NCBI GenBank assembly: GCA_947627395.1
Contig: CANQVW010000041.1
Span: forward strand, 1 to 11,384
Direction of reading: 5' to 3'
DNA: 11,384 nt
From: an uncultured Bacilli bacterium
GTDB lineage: Bacteria; Bacillota_I; Bacilli_A; ML615J-28; CAG-698
The notes below the pieces were generated by a model. The model searched no databases and was not told the origin of the DNA. It saw nothing but the letters and a program-made list of their open reading frames with translations. The position numbers were made by a program, and so were the translations under genes. Positions 11,152-11,384 of the stretch are shown one piece after another. The first letter of the stretch is position 1. Each line of letters begins with the position of its first letter.

Positions 11152-11384
11152 ATGGCTAAAAAATTTCAATCAATGGATGGAAACCAAGCTGCTGCTTGGG
11201 CATCATATGCTTTCACAGAAGTAGCAGGTATTTATCCAATTACTCCTTCTTCCCCAATGGCTGAGTACACAGATGATTGGGCAAGTAAAGGACAAAAGAA
11301 TTTATTTGGAACTCCTGTAAAGATTGTTGAAATGCAATCTGAAGGTGGAGCAGCAGGAACAGTACATGGATCTTTACAAGCAGG
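11152..11384 (+). CDS. nifJ: Pyruvate:ferredoxin (flavodoxin) oxidoreductase, N-terminal part (3' end outside window)
   Basis: 77 complete codons of a gene running off the right edge. The start MAKKFQSMDGNQAAAWASYA, the GIYPITPSSPMAE motif (26-38, pyruvate/thiamine domain I) and the VEMQSEGGAAGTVHGSLQAG block are diagnostic of the large single-chain PFOR, normally about 1,170 residues. It oxidises pyruvate with CoA to acetyl-CoA and CO2, reducing ferredoxin or flavodoxin, using TPP and three Fe-S clusters (the latter domains are outside the window). TGGAGG (11137-11142) lies 9 nt before the ATG. It has its own promoter, with a palindrome that suggests regulation. Its presence supports anaerobic pyruvate metabolism. 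Confidence 0.93.
   Translation, partial: MAKKFQSMDGNQAAAWASYAFTEVAGIYPITPSSPMAEYTDDWASKGQKNLFGTPVKIVEMQSEGGAAGTVHGSLQA

Noticed and set aside
1..11384. CRISPR arrays, tRNA/rRNA genes, insertion sequences, phage genes
   Set aside because: No repeat-spacer pattern, no cloverleaf, no transposase or integrase, and no shift in base composition were seen.

Overview
The window looks like ordinary chromosome from an AT-rich, Gram-positive Bacillota organism, with gene content closest to Bacilli or Erysipelotrichia-type lineages. Shine-Dalgarno sites are strong (AGGAGG type) and sigma-A promoters are canonical. TGA is used as a stop (HAD gene and rsuA), so this is not a TGA=Trp mollicute. Homologues of Bacillus YlbD, YlbE, YjcZ and YaaT/RicT suggest a spore former or a recent descendant of one. 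The pyruvate:ferredoxin oxidoreductase start at the right edge suggests anaerobic metabolism. Genus and species cannot be set from the sequence alone.

Layout, left (1-2820): the 3' end of a Cof-type HAD phosphatase converges on peptide deformylase (def, minus strand) across a bidirectional terminator. Next come a 48-aa YjcZ-like membrane miniprotein (minus), a UPF0223/YktA-like gene (plus), an unknown 82-aa coiled-coil protein (minus) and an RsuA-type pseudouridine synthase (plus). As I recall it, HAD, defB and yktA also lie near each other in Bacillus subtilis, but with the pdh operon between them; pdh is absent here.

Middle (2820-6280): a two-gene ylbD-ylbE spore-coat-like operon, then rpsP-khpA with a textbook promoter and terminator. 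An unrecognised 101-aa gene follows, with its own sigma-A promoter and a palindromic leader. A minus-strand znuC-znuB (zinc or manganese ABC transporter) operon converges on it at a shared terminator.

Right (6280-11384): tmk-holB-ricT-trmN6 form a tightly packed operon, followed by a TerB-like 134-aa gene and rsmI behind an internal promoter. This is the B. subtilis tmk-holB-yaaT-yabB-rsmI neighbourhood without darA, yaaR, yabA and yazA. After a terminator, the 5' end of nifJ (PFOR) begins, with a perfect 16-bp palindrome inside its promoter.

No clearly novel system is visible. The most interesting structure is a shared late-mother-cell (sigma-K-like) promoter layout, CC-16 nt-CATAnnnTA about 20 nt before the start codon. 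It stands in front of three small genes: the YjcZ-like gene, the 82-aa coiled-coil gene and ylbD. This groups the unknown coiled-coil gene with the spore genes.
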